Shown here: positions 26,557-35,894 of the stretch, piece after piece | How the letters are laid out: every line of letters begins with the position of its first letter | Numbering within the stretch: the stretch's first letter is position 1 | Origin: Planctomycetota bacterium | GTDB taxonomy: Bacteria; Planctomycetota; UBA1135; GCA-002686595 | Reading direction: 5' to 3' | Length of the DNA: 64,000 nucleotides | Assembly (NCBI GenBank): GCA_012960475.1 | Contig: DUBE01000034.1 | Location: forward strand, 36,100-100,099 | The notes under the pieces: model-generated | The model's input: only the letters and a program-made list of their open reading frames with translations | Databases searched by the model: none | Told to the model about the DNA's origin: nothing | Translations under genes and position numbers: made by a program

Positions 26557-28442
26557 GCGCCGAGCAGGTCAAGGTGCCAGATGGAGAGGATATGGGTCAG
26601 GCCTCGGGTCTCGATCTTGCTCTTTGGGGCGAGCTGTTCAGCTATGCCCTGCGCTACAAGCGGCAATTGGCGGGCCTCGCTTTCTTTGCATTGACAACGG
26701 GTTTTTGTGACGTCTGTTTCCCTCTCGTGTCTCGGGCATTGATCGATGAAATGATTCAGCTGACGGAATCGGGCGGTGGTCTGCCCGAAGGCAGCCATTG
26801 GTTGATGCCCTATCTTTGGGCCTATGCCGCATTGATCGTGGGCCTGAGCGGCAGCGTGTTCTTTTTCATCCGCTACGCTGGCTTCTTGAAGGCCCACATG
26901 GCAGCGGACATTCGCGAAGCGGGGTTCGGCAAGTTGCAGTTGTTGGAGTTTGCCTACTTCGACAAGAGGGCCATTGGTTGGTTGATGGCACGCATGACCA
27001 GTGACTGTGAACGCCTTGCGCGGATCTTGGCCTGGGGCGCGTTGGACGTACTCTGGGCATCGACCTTCCTAGTGGGCATCGCCTGCGTCATGCTGTACCT
27101 CAGTTGGAAGTTGGCTCTCTTGGTCCTGTTGGCAGCGCCGCTGTTGGCGCTTACCAGTCGATTCTTTCAAAAGCGCATGCTCGCTGCCTCGCGCTCGATT
27201 CGCAAGATCAACTCTACGATCACCGCCGATTTCAACGAGTCGATCCAGGGGGTTCTGACCACCAAGTCGTTCGTGCGCGAGCAGGACAACCTGGCGAGCT
27301 TCGAGAAAAAAACCGACGCCATGTTCGAGTCCAGCGTGCGCAACGCGGTGTTGGCCGCTGCCTACCTGCCCGTCATCCTGTCCATTGGTAGCTTGACTAC
27401 CGCGGCGGCTTTGATCCTGGGCGGTTATCAGGTCGTGGGCGGCGTGATCAGCCTGGGTACTCTGGTGGCGTTCTTGAGCTACACCCGCATGTTGTTTGAA
27501 CCCCTTCAGCAACTGGCACATATTTTCAGCGAGATGCAGATGGCTCAAGCTTCTGGAGAGCGCATCATCGAAATGATCGCTACAGAGCCGGCGATCTGTG
27601 ATTCAGAATTGGTGAAGAAGAAGATCGCCGATCAGGCCCAGGACCCTGTGCCAGGTCGGGCTATCGATGGGGATCCGGATCAGATGGGCAGAATTGTCTT
27701 CCAGGATGTGGAGTTTGCCTATCTTCCTGGCGAGATGGTACTTGAGGGCATCAACTTGACCGTGCCCGAGGGGGAAACCGTGGCTTTGGTGGGTTCCACC
27801 GGCGGAGGCAAGTCGACCCTGGTAAGTCTGCTTTGTCGTTTCTACGAGCCCACCGGCGGCGTGATCTCCATTGATGGATGCGATCTGCGTGAGCGCAGTC
27901 TGGATTGGTTGCAGTCACATCTTGGGATTGTCTTGCAGGATCCGCATCTGTTCAGCGGAAGCGTGCTGGAGAACATTCGCTATGGTCAATTGCACGCCAC
28001 AGATGAAGAGGTGCACAGGGCCGCGCGCACGGTGGGTGCTGAGGAGACGCTTCTTCGTCTGCCTGGGGGCTACGGCTTCAACGTGGGGGCCGGGGGGAGC
28101 TTGCTCTCTGCTGGTGAGCGCCAACTAGTTTCTTTTGCCAGGGCGATCTTGGCTGAGCCACGGATTCTGATCATGGATGAGGCGACCTCAAGCATCGACA
28201 TGGAGACCGAACTGCAGATTCAAAAGGGCCTTGAGCGCGTACTCGAAGGTCGCACAAGTTTTGTGATCGCTCACCGCTTGTCCACCATCGAAGGTGCAGA
28301 CCGCATCTTGGTGATTGAAGGGGGGCGCATCGTGGAAGAGGGAAGCCACTTGGAGTTGATGGCCGCCAGGGGGCGTTATCACGAATTACACGCGCGTCAG
28401 GGGATCGGCGAGGTGGGTGTTCACATCGAGGATTGGACCTGA
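26553..28442 (+). CDS. ABC exporter subunit B (TMD-NBD half transporter)
   Basis: A 629-residue partner of the preceding subunit (4-nt overlap). A six-helix membrane domain (about 30-325) precedes an NBD with Walker A V-G-S-T-G-G-G-K-S-T, a degenerate signature L-S-A-G-E-R-Q, canonical Walker B ILIMDE with the catalytic Glu, and VIAHRLS. A non-canonical Walker B in one subunit and a non-canonical signature in the other make one degenerate and one active ATP site. This is the usual design of heterodimeric exporters such as TmrAB or BmrCD. Confidence 0.92.
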   Translation: MSAEQVKVPDGEDMGQASGLDLALWGELFSYALRYKRQLAGLAFFALTTGFCDVCFPLVSRALIDEMIQLTESGGGLPEGSHWLMPYLWAYAALIVGLSGSVFFFIRYAGFLKAHMAADIREAGFGKLQLLEFAYFDKRAIGWLMARMTSDCERLARILAWGALDVLWASTFLVGIACVMLYLSWKLALLVLLAAPLLALTSRFFQKRMLAASRSIRKINSTITADFNESIQGVLTTKSFVREQDNLASFEKKTDAMFESSVRNAVLAAAYLPVILSIGSLTTAAALILGGYQVVGGVISLGTLVAFLSYTRMLFEPLQQLAHIFSEMQMAQASGERIIEMIATEPAICDSELVKKKIADQAQDPVPGRAIDGDPDQMGRIVFQDVEFAYLPGEMVLEGINLTVPEGETVALVGSTGGGKSTLVSLLCRFYEPTGGVISIDGCDLRERSLDWLQSHLGIVLQDPHLFSGSVLENIRYGQLHATDEEVHRAARTVGAEETLLRLPGGYGFNVGAGGSLLSAGERQLVSFARAILAEPRILIMDEATSSIDMETELQIQKGLERVLEGRTSFVIAHRLSTIEGADRILVIEGGRIVEEGSHLELMAARGRYHELHARQGIGEVGVHIEDWT

Positions 28443-28452
28443 GGCGTCGACG

Positions 28453-30939
28453 TTACTCTTCGCTGAGTACTACAAGCCCGCCCACCAGGAGTTCCGTGTG
28501 CTCGGTTTCCGTGCCTGAAGGCCACCGCACATGAGCATCGATCGGACCCTTACAGGCGCCTAGGCCGAAGACTAGTTCTCCCGGACCACCCGTGAGATAG
28601 CCTTCGCCCGCTCGCAGGCTGCGGCGGTATCGGCCATTGGCTGTGGAGAGGGTCACTTCGGCACCGATTCCCTGGGTATTTGCGCCTTTGCCCTTCAGGC
28701 GGATGCGAATCGAAGTGTGTCCCTTGGCGCGCTTCGAGTCATTGCGCAGAAGACGGACAGCTCCGTTGTTGGTTGTCACGAGCAGATCTTCGTCACCATC
28801 CTGGTCATAGTCACAGGCAATTGCGCCGCGGGAGGCGGCGGGCAGGGCTTTCTTCTCCATTTGCGTGTCGCTCATTTCCACAAAGGTGCCGTCCGTTTGA
28901 GCCACATACAGGTGGTCGGCCTGCCCCACGCAGATTCCTGTAGAGGAATAGTCCGGGCTGGTGTAACCGTTGGCCACGAAGAGGTCGAGGTCCCCGTCGA
29001 GTTCCAAGTCGAACAGTACTGGTCCCCAGGAAGTGACCCCGATGCTTGATCGGGCCAGTCCCTTCGCAATCGCTGCGTCGCGGAAACGGGGCCGCCGTGT
29101 GCGCCCACTGAAGCGTCGTTCTCGCAGGTTGAGATAGAGGGCGTTGGACTCCAGCTCCCAGTTGGTCAGTAGCAGGTCCTCATCCCCATCGCGCTCCAGG
29201 TCTCCGATGGCGAGGCCCATTCCCCCGCGGGGATCGTCGAGGCCGGCCTCCAGTGTCACCTCCCGAAAGCCACCCTTGCCGTTGTTTTCGTAGAGCACAT
29301 TGGGAGTCACATCATTGGCCACATAAAGGTCCTGGTCACCGTCCCTATCAAAGTCCCACCAGATCGCCTGCATCCCGAGGCCTGGGGAATCCTGTGCCTC
29401 CTTGCCTACTCGTTGCGTCTTCGGGTCATGTACTCCTAGTTTCTCTGCCACATCACTGAAAGCCAGTACTCCCCCTGCGAGGTCATTGCGGAGCAGTTGA
29501 TTGGGCTGGCCACGAAACAGGTAGGGCAGCATTGGTAGTGGATCCTCCCGGCGCATGCTCGCGCCTTCAGAATCTGGCGGCAGCTGGCCAGGGTCATATT
29601 CCAAGTAGCGCGTGATGTATAGGTCCAGATCTCCGTCTCCGTCGTAGTCTGCGGCGCAGACAGACGCGCTCCAAAGATCGGAGGGGGGCAGGAGGTCTGA
29701 GGCATCCTTGAAAGTGCCGTCTCCCTTGCCGAGGAAGAACCGGTCGCGCCCCTGGCAGGCCAGATACAGGTCGAGTTTGCCGTCCCCGTTTGCATCGAAG
29801 GCCAGGGCGCCCATGCTGGCGTCGCCGCCCCCGAGACCTGCATCGAAAGAGATGTCTTCGAAGGTGCCGTCCCCTTGGTTCTTGAACAAGCGATGGAGCA
29901 GGGGGTCCTGTTCTGGTCGGCCAGCACCTTGCGGCAGAAACAGATCCAGCCAGCCATCCCCGTCAAAGTCACCCCAAGCCGCTCCCGGTCCCATGGTTGG
30001 TCGAATGTCCAGTTGCAGATCGGGTCCCTCCAGGTGCACCACTTGAAGTCCTGCTTCGGAGGCAACATCGCGCAAGGCGGGGCTGGGTGAGGTGCTGGTC
30101 CCGTGAGGGTCTGCGGGAAATCCCATGGGAGCTTCCAGAATCTCAAGTAGCAGGGTCATCGTCAGCTCCTGATTGGGTTCTTCAGGCAGCGGAACATGCA
30201 GAGCATCCGTCTTGAAGGAGACTTCCTGCCAGGCAGCAAGGTGTCCCACTTCTTGCGCCTGCTCGCAGAAATAAATCTGATCGATGGGGCCGCTGGTCTT
30301 GATTTCGAAGGCTTGCAACCCAGACCAGGGCACTACCAATGCACCCCGGGGAGCGGCTGGCATCTGTAGCTCCTGATCGTCGAGGTGCAGCGACTCCTGC
30401 ATCTTGGAACCCGAGAGGATCACTAGCCAGAGGGTCACACCGCTGGCGCAGGGGGGCGCCGTGACCCGTAGCGTTCCGCTGGCGCAGTGCCCGTCCTGGC
30501 GGGCCAGCAGGGAGCTGGCCTGGGGCTCGATGCTGCGTGCCAGGAGCGGCGGCCCCGTCTGGAACCAGCCCTGCTCGGTGGCCAGCACCTGCTGGTCGGT
30601 TGGATGTTCGATCACCAGGGCTCGGGCCGTGCCCGCTGAGGTCCCATTTACGGTTCGGACCTGAAAACAGGCCTCTGGCCTATCCTCAGGGCCGAAACCG
30701 GTACTCTGGATCTCACCTCGGGGTACGATTTCCGAGCGGCTTGTGAGGGGCAGGGTCAGGCGCCGTCCGGCCAGCAGTGGACCCAGATCCCGGCCGTCTG
30801 AGAGTCCACGGGCAGGCCTTGCAATCCCGGTTGCTTGAACGTCCTTGCCGCCGCAGGCCGCGAGCGTGCATGCAAAGAGCGCCCAGGCCGAGAGTTGCGG
30901 GAGTTTTTCTTTCCAGGGCCTGTGTTCCAGTAGTCGCAT
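28453..30939 (-). CDS. FG-GAP/VCBS repeat lipoprotein with ASPIC/UnbV C-terminal domain
   Basis: An 828-residue exported protein whose signal ends in lipobox L-A-A-C. Residues about 275-730 carry seven FG-GAP-type calcium-binding repeats with the D-x-D-x-D-G-x-x-D-L pattern (for example DFDGDGWLDLFL, DANGDGKLDLYL, DYDGDGDLDLYI, DLELDGDLDLFV, DYDQDGDEDLLV), expected to fold as a beta-propeller. The C-terminal 90 residues match ASPIC/UnbV: G-I-G-A-E-V-T-L, AGEGYLTGGPGELVFGLG and VRWPSGTE. Such proteins are abundant in planctomycetes. The function is probably surface adhesion or scaffolding. It is convergent with the exporter. Confidence 0.93.
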   Translation of the reverse strand: MRLLEHRPWKEKLPQLSAWALFACTLAACGGKDVQATGIARPARGLSDGRDLGPLLAGRRLTLPLTSRSEIVPRGEIQSTGFGPEDRPEACFQVRTVNGTSAGTARALVIEHPTDQQVLATEQGWFQTGPPLLARSIEPQASSLLARQDGHCASGTLRVTAPPCASGVTLWLVILSGSKMQESLHLDDQELQMPAAPRGALVVPWSGLQAFEIKTSGPIDQIYFCEQAQEVGHLAAWQEVSFKTDALHVPLPEEPNQELTMTLLLEILEAPMGFPADPHGTSTSPSPALRDVASEAGLQVVHLEGPDLQLDIRPTMGPGAAWGDFDGDGWLDLFLPQGAGRPEQDPLLHRLFKNQGDGTFEDISFDAGLGGGDASMGALAFDANGDGKLDLYLACQGRDRFFLGKGDGTFKDASDLLPPSDLWSASVCAADYDGDGDLDLYITRYLEYDPGQLPPDSEGASMRREDPLPMLPYLFRGQPNQLLRNDLAGGVLAFSDVAEKLGVHDPKTQRVGKEAQDSPGLGMQAIWWDFDRDGDQDLYVANDVTPNVLYENNGKGGFREVTLEAGLDDPRGGMGLAIGDLERDGDEDLLLTNWELESNALYLNLRERRFSGRTRRPRFRDAAIAKGLARSSIGVTSWGPVLFDLELDGDLDLFVANGYTSPDYSSTGICVGQADHLYVAQTDGTFVEMSDTQMEKKALPAASRGAIACDYDQDGDEDLLVTTNNGAVRLLRNDSKRAKGHTSIRIRLKGKGANTQGIGAEVTLSTANGRYRRSLRAGEGYLTGGPGELVFGLGACKGPIDAHVRWPSGTETEHTELLVGGLVVLSEE

Positions 30940-30994
30940 GGGATCAACCTACGGTCTTTCTTGTTCTGTTGCAGGCAGAGTCTCTCCCAAAAGC

Positions 30995-31046
30995 AGTCGC
31001 CCCACATGTGCGCTGCCCCTGGTGGGGCGGCCAATGTGAGGCGACT
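30995..31046 (-). terminator. Long inverted repeat, probable terminator
   Basis: AGTCGCC at 30995 pairs with GGCGACT ending at 31046, with CACAT/ATGTG and GCTGCCCC/GGGGCGGC pairing inside. Read on the minus strand the hairpin is followed by GCTTTTGGG. It lies 62 nt after the stop of the gene at 31109-31336 and before the UnbV lipoprotein gene. Confidence 0.6.
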
Positions 31047-31108
31047 GATGGAAGCTCCGGTGCTATGCGGTCGGTCCTTGCCCACTTGAGAGTGGACCGC
31101 CGCAGAGA

Positions 31109-31336
31109 TCAGGAGAGCTTCAGATCTCGAATCTCTTCGATAGAAAAGTCCGTAGAGATTTTTTGATCGGGGTCGATCACCCGTCCTGTGCCATGCAAGT
31201 AGTTGAATGCCAGGCAGCCCGTAGCAACACGGCCGTCACGAAAGTGGATTGTTATTTTGTCTGCGGTCCTGGCAGCGTTGAGCTGGTCATACATGAGGTG
31301 GTGGGAGGGTTGTGGAGTCTTCTGAGTAATGGTCAT
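31109..31336 (-). CDS. Small conserved-looking protein, possible Sm-like barrel
   Basis: A 75-residue soluble protein. The core D-K-I-T-I-H-F-R-D-G-R-V-A-T-G-C-L-A-F-N-Y looks like two antiparallel strands with a Sm1-like turn (x-x-G-R-x-x-x-G). A second strand pair is followed by SIEEIRDLKLS. This is reminiscent of small Sm/Hfq-like barrels, but the match is not strong enough to name. It is followed by a probable terminator. Confidence 0.65.
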   Translation of the reverse strand: MTITQKTPQPSHHLMYDQLNAARTADKITIHFRDGRVATGCLAFNYLHGTGRVIDPDQKISTDFSIEEIRDLKLS

Positions 31337-31444
31337 AGGTGCGGAATGTCCGTTGTCCCGGCTTCCTGGCCGGGTTGTCCTGGGCGAGAAAGCGCAGGTC
31401 AGGGGAAGACGATGGTGGAAGGGGAGGTTGGATGCGGCCCCTGC

Positions 31445-32104
31445 TCAGGAACGCATTAACTGCGGCACAAGTTGGTCCAATTCTGGCACGAGAAGACTGG
31501 ACCAGGTTTCGAGATTTGCCCCGTCTCGAGCGAACTGCTTGAGTTCTTCGAGACTGACAAATTTGCCACTGAGCTGCTCGGTTTCGCGGACACGCACGGA
31601 GCCGTCCACGATCAGCAACATCACGATTCCGATGTGCACAGATCCAACCGGATTAGTGTCGTCGTTGATTAGCCCTACCGTCTTGAGTTTGAAATCCCCC
31701 TCGATCTCAAGCTCTTCCAGGGTTGCCTCGCGCAGGGCAGCCTTGGGGATGGGATTTCTTCGATTCCAATCAGGATGGAGCTCAAGCTCCTCGGAAGTAG
31801 GAAGATCCACTGGTTCAACGTGACCGCCGACTCCGATGGACAACTTGTTATGCAGGCGGGCTTCGCCGCCTTGCTTGCTGCGGGTTAGTAAGAAGACCTG
31901 GTCTTCTTTGATCACCAGGCAGTAGGGGATCGGTTGCTTGAGGGCAGGCGTCCTTTCGGCGTAAGCCCGTTCCACAAAGAAGCCCTCTCTCTCGAGGATG
32001 CCCATGAAGCTCTCCTCGCTGAAGTCTCCACCAAAGGCCACGAAACCGTGCGGGGTGGACTCCTGGAAGAGCTTCTCGCGGGGGACAACGTGGATGAATT
32101 CCAT
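31445..32104 (-). CDS. Nudix-like hydrolase
   Basis: A 219-residue protein from ATG 32104 (MEFIHVVPRE). An upstream GTG/ATG in frame would add a low-complexity Arg-rich leader. The Nudix region shows L-S-I-G-V-G-G-H-V-E-P, then R-E-A-T-L-E-E-L-E-I, matching the REUXEE part of the Nudix box, with about 23 residues instead of the usual spacing before it. YCLVIKEDQVFLLTRSKQGGEARLHNKLS is the preceding strand-loop. It probably hydrolyses a nucleotide-linked pyrophosphate. The substrate is unknown. Confidence 0.75.
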   Translation of the reverse strand: MEFIHVVPREKLFQESTPHGFVAFGGDFSEESFMGILEREGFFVERAYAERTPALKQPIPYCLVIKEDQVFLLTRSKQGGEARLHNKLSIGVGGHVEPVDLPTSEELELHPDWNRRNPIPKAALREATLEELEIEGDFKLKTVGLINDDTNPVGSVHIGIVMLLIVDGSVRVRETEQLSGKFVSLEELKQFARDGANLETWSSLLVPELDQLVPQLMRS

Positions 32105-32470
32105 GGGGAGGCTTGGGGTCGTCGCATTGATTTGGGCCGACGGGCGTCGGCGGGGTTCAGTACGACTCGTTGGCAGAAAGGTATGTCCCCTGCGTGATTC
32201 TGTCAACATGCTGGGTTGGAGCGTTGTTCAAACGCTAGATGTTGTGGCTTGCCTGGGCAGCGAGGCATGGAAGTCGCCTTAGGAAGACGCTTTTCCCCCT
32301 GGTCCTTTCGGAAGTCTGGAGCAGACTGGCCAGAAGACCAGAACTGTGACGCGCAGGGCAGAATTCCAAGGCCCAGCTCTTGCTGGCGGAATTATCCAGA
32401 GGAATCCTGGTGGGGCTGTCTTGGTTGTTCCCAATGGCCGTGCATTTCCCAGGGCTTGCGAGGGGGAAAG
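32105..32470. other. 366-bp non-coding stretch
   Basis: It lies between the Nudix-like gene start and the 3' end of the RNase P RNA, both on the minus strand. It should contain the Nudix-gene promoter and RNase P RNA 3' trailer. No secure reading frame, tRNA or strong terminator is seen. Confidence 0.5.
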
Positions 32471-32862
32471 TGGATGTGAGAGACCCCATAAGCCGGGTCC
32501 TGTCCTCCCCACGGGGGGGAGGGCGACCATTTCTCTGGGACCTGGGTCGCCCCAGGCCTCAAACGATCTACCCGGGAGGCTTGAATGGTGCAGGTCGTCA
32601 CCGTTCCTCCCCTATTCGATCTTTCTCCGGGTGGGGTTTACCTTGCCACTCCCGTCACCAGGAGCGCGGTGCGCTCTTACCGCACCGTTTCACCCTTGCC
32701 GCTCGCTTGCGCGAGGTAGGCGGTTTGATTTCTGTGGCACTTTCCCTGGGCTCGCGCCCGGTTGGCGTTACCAACCACCCTGACCTGTGGAGCCCGGACT
32801 TTCCTCCCCCCGCCGATGCCCGAGGGCACCACGAGGAGCGGCCGCTCGGCCTCTCACATCCG
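32471..32862 (-). ncRNA. rnpB: RNase P RNA, bacterial type A
   Basis: On the minus strand, the conserved 5' core GAGGAAAGTCCGGGCTCC and the 3' core ACAGGACCCGGCTTA (P4 halves) are both present in the right order. Between them are GGGTGAAACGGTG and GGTAAGAGCGCACCG, typical of J11/12-P12. The ends are set by an 11-bp perfect P1 helix: GGATGTGAGAG near the 5' end (complement of 32851-32861) with CTCTCACATCC at the 3' end (complement of 32472-32482). The length of about 390 nt is normal. It processes pre-tRNA 5' ends. Confidence 0.95.
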
Positions 32863-32939
32863 CCCCCAGCATATGCGTCAGGGGGGGGACCCGAGTAGGC
32901 TGGGCTACTCGTCCTCAATTAGGGACCCCCTCGAGCCCC

Positions 32940-34967
32940 ATGCGCGCCCCCCTGTTGATCCTCCTGCTCCCCTTGCTGGCGACACCTGCTGTCCCGCACC
33001 CCACAGGTGGCTTGAGGGCCAGCGAGCGGGTGGCTGTGCAACCAGGAGACGATCTGGAAGACGCTACCAAGGTCTTTCAGGTCAACGCCCGGGGGCGTGA
33101 TCAGGACAAGCGCAGGGCCGGCCTGGAGGGCTTGGTGGCCATTGGTGGGCGCAAGGCCTGGGATGTGGTCATGCAAGAGATCCTGCACATGCACACCACT
33201 GCATCAGGTTTGCGGGAAGAGGTCGATCGTCTGACCCTGCTCAAGGAGAATGACGAGCGTGTTCTTGCCAGCCTGCGCCTGCGCGCAGAGCGCGATGACT
33301 CCCTGGAAGATGCAGTCAAGAACGCGGTCAAGTGGCTGGAGTCAACTTCTGTAGAACTCTCGCGTCAGGAACGCAAGTTGCGCCGGGCCGAGCCCTGGCT
33401 CAGCTTGTTGCATGAGAAGGGGACCGGCATGGTCCTTGGCCTGGGGACTTCCGATCGGCGCTCGATCGACAAGCAGTTGGGCAAGCTGATCGAGAAGAGC
33501 GAGGACTGGAATGAGCGCTTGGCTGGTATTGATCTCTTGGGCCGCATAGGAACTGCGGGTGCAGGCCTCGAGCTTCATGGGGTGATGGTCAATTTGATGA
33601 AAGAGCGTGGGCGTTTATTGCGCAAGTTGCCCCGTGCCGAAGAAGACGCCATCGAATTGGAAGGCCGCCTGCAGGATGAAGCCGCACGCAATGGCGGCCG
33701 CGTCGGGGCTGGCACCTCAGCTCAATACGAGCGGGCCAAGGTGGAAGGGGCTGTCATGCACGCACTGATGTTGCGCATGGCCGCCGCCGCCGATGCCTGT
33801 GTGCTGGCCAGCGCCAAGGCTATCGTTCGTGAAGATGAGACCGCTCGCAAACGATCCATCAAGGGCCTTGCGCGATCGCTCTCCAAGCTGAAAGACGGCG
33901 CGCGCCTGCGAACAATAGAGATCCTGACCCGCACGGACACCGATCTTGCTCGCAGCGAGGCCTTTGCCGTGCTGCAGGCTGAAAAGGAACCGGCTGCCAT
34001 CGCACTCCTGATCCGTGGCATCGTGGAACTTGGTGGCCCTAAGGCACCTGGTTTTGTCGAGGGACTCTTGACCCGTTGGATTCACCACGAGACCTGGATC
34101 GTGCGCACTGCCGCTGCGGTGGCGATCAGTGACTTACGTCATGCACCCGGGGTGCCGGTCTTGATCGCGCGTTTGGCGGAAGCAGGTGGACGGGAACGCA
34201 CAGACCTGGCCACAGCCCTAAGGCGCATGACCGGCCAAAAATTCCTGCCCAATACTGCGCTCTGGCAACGTTGGTGGAAGGATGTGGAGTCCACCTTTGA
34301 GCCCACCGCATCTGATGCAGAGGACCCCCTGATGGAAGAGGGCGATGGGGGCGGCGTGACTTTTTTCGGTATCCGCACGGAGAGTCAGAACGTGGCCTTC
34401 ATCCTGGACCTCTCGGGCTCCATGAATTATTCGATAGTGGTGCGCGACAACCCCGGGGACAATCCCAATCAGCCTGCGGACATGCCCAAGAGTGGCGAGC
34501 GTTCGCGGCTGGAGGTCGCCTTGAGCGACCTGGCGCGCGCCATGGGGGGGCTGCGCGATGATGCGACCTTTGCGATCATCATGTACGCCAGTGATGTTCG
34601 TCTCTGGAAGGACGGCTTGCAGACAATGACACCAGCGCGGCGGTCTGAGATAGCACCTTTTCTCAAGGGCCTGACCGCGGTCGGGGGCACCAATATTTTT
34701 GGAGCCCTGCGTAAGGGCTTTGATGTGGCTGAGGTCAGCCTTGGAGACAAATGGTCCGACCCACCGATCGATACGATTTTCTTGCTGACTGACGGCAAGC
34801 CTTCGGTGGGTTTGGTCGTCAGTCCCGAGCCGATTCTGCGTTATGTGCGCGAGTGGAATCGGACTGCGGGAATTGTGATCCACACCATCGGGCTTTCCGG
34901 TGCACAGGACGCCTATCTCTTGCGTAGGCTGGCGGAAGAGAACGGCGGCACCTATGTGGCCCGCTGA
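32940..34967 (+). CDS. Secreted HEAT-repeat and von Willebrand factor A domain protein
   Basis: A 675-residue protein starting MRAPLLILLLPLLATPAV, a signal peptide. An in-frame start at 32787 would run into the RNase P RNA. Residues about 30-480 are helical with coiled-coil and HEAT-like character (for example VRTAAAVAISDLRHAPGVPVLIARL). A vWA domain occupies about 520-675. The MIDAS motif is D-L-S-G-S, with T of GGTNIFGAL and D of LLTDGKP as further metal ligands. It is probably an exported or periplasmic protein-binding module. Confidence 0.88.
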   Translation: MRAPLLILLLPLLATPAVPHPTGGLRASERVAVQPGDDLEDATKVFQVNARGRDQDKRRAGLEGLVAIGGRKAWDVVMQEILHMHTTASGLREEVDRLTLLKENDERVLASLRLRAERDDSLEDAVKNAVKWLESTSVELSRQERKLRRAEPWLSLLHEKGTGMVLGLGTSDRRSIDKQLGKLIEKSEDWNERLAGIDLLGRIGTAGAGLELHGVMVNLMKERGRLLRKLPRAEEDAIELEGRLQDEAARNGGRVGAGTSAQYERAKVEGAVMHALMLRMAAAADACVLASAKAIVREDETARKRSIKGLARSLSKLKDGARLRTIEILTRTDTDLARSEAFAVLQAEKEPAAIALLIRGIVELGGPKAPGFVEGLLTRWIHHETWIVRTAAAVAISDLRHAPGVPVLIARLAEAGGRERTDLATALRRMTGQKFLPNTALWQRWWKDVESTFEPTASDAEDPLMEEGDGGGVTFFGIRTESQNVAFILDLSGSMNYSIVVRDNPGDNPNQPADMPKSGERSRLEVALSDLARAMGGLRDDATFAIIMYASDVRLWKDGLQTMTPARRSEIAPFLKGLTAVGGTNIFGALRKGFDVAEVSLGDKWSDPPIDTIFLLTDGKPSVGLVVSPEPILRYVREWNRTAGIVIHTIGLSGAQDAYLLRRLAEENGGTYVAR

Positions 34968-35009
34968 TTCGCTGCCTGAATTCCCCCTCCTCCCAATCCC
35001 CGGTAATCA

Positions 35010-35894
35010 ATGTCTCAAGACGACTTCTTCTTGACCAACCTTGAACTGCGTGAGTCCAATGAGGAGGGCGAGGTGGCTGCTGGCCTTTCACATGACTCAA
35101 TGAAAGGCATGGCGCTCTTGAGCGTGCTGGAACTCGCTGCCCGGGGAGTTCCACGGGGAGCGGTGACCATCATTCATGACGCGGGGGATGTGGGGGAACG
35201 CTACCGCAGCCTGGCTAGCGTCCTCGCCGGTGAGGGTTGGGCAGTGGCCCTGCCGGATTTACGTGGGCATGGGCGCTCGGAGGGAGAGCGCGGTCACTCG
35301 GCGGGTCTGCGTGAGGTGGAGCGTGACCTGGGAGAGATTCAGGATCATCTTGCCTACCGCATGCCGGACGCCCCCAAGGTCTTGGTGGGGGTTGGGCTCG
35401 GCGCTTTGTACGGGGCACACTTTGCCTTGAGCCGGCCTGGAACCTTGGCGGGGCTGGTGCTGGCGAATCCTCTGGCTTCGATTCCCTTCGCGCCTCCAGA
35501 ACAACCCAAGGGCTTCTCCAAGTTCTTCAAGAAGGTGACGGGCGCCAGCATGGGGACCACAGGCTATACGGGTTCTCTCTTGAGCGGGGATGGGGAAGTT
35601 GCGGCTGAATGGGATGCGAATCCCCTGACCCATGATCGAATCAGCTTGCGCGCGATCGAAGAAGCTGGGCGTGCCTTGAACGAGTCCATGCCACGCCTCA
35701 CCGAGTTGGATTGTCCGACCCTGGTGCTGCGCGGGAATGGGCTGGCTGGCAATGCCGAGTTTGCCACGAGCGAAGGCTTGGAAGTCATCGATCTTGATGG
35801 CCTGGGGCACCACCTGTTTCAGGGTAGCGATGCTAGTCGGGCCAATGACGCCTTGAGCAAGTGGCTCAATCGCGTGCTTCCGGCTCCAGAGTGA
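35010..35894 (+). CDS. Alpha/beta hydrolase-fold protein lacking the serine nucleophile
   Basis: A 294-residue protein resembling the Hydrolase_4/monoacylglycerol-lipase group. WAVALPDLRGHGRSEG is the typical strand-turn, NPLTHDRISLRAI is the usual pre-Asp segment, and GLGHHLFQG carries the His. The nucleophile elbow, normally G-x-S-x-G, reads G127-V-G129-L-G131, so the Ser position is Gly. It may be non-hydrolytic or use another residue. It ends within the convergent ruvX gene, overlapping it by 29 bp. Confidence 0.82.
   Translation: MSQDDFFLTNLELRESNEEGEVAAGLSHDSMKGMALLSVLELAARGVPRGAVTIIHDAGDVGERYRSLASVLAGEGWAVALPDLRGHGRSEGERGHSAGLREVERDLGEIQDHLAYRMPDAPKVLVGVGLGALYGAHFALSRPGTLAGLVLANPLASIPFAPPEQPKGFSKFFKKVTGASMGTTGYTGSLLSGDGEVAAEWDANPLTHDRISLRAIEEAGRALNESMPRLTELDCPTLVLRGNGLAGNAEFATSEGLEVIDLDGLGHHLFQGSDASRANDALSKWLNRVLPAPE

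Noticed and set aside
32787..32939. Earlier start for the vWA protein
   Set aside because: It would overlap the 5' part of RNase P RNA and place a low-complexity segment before the signal peptide.
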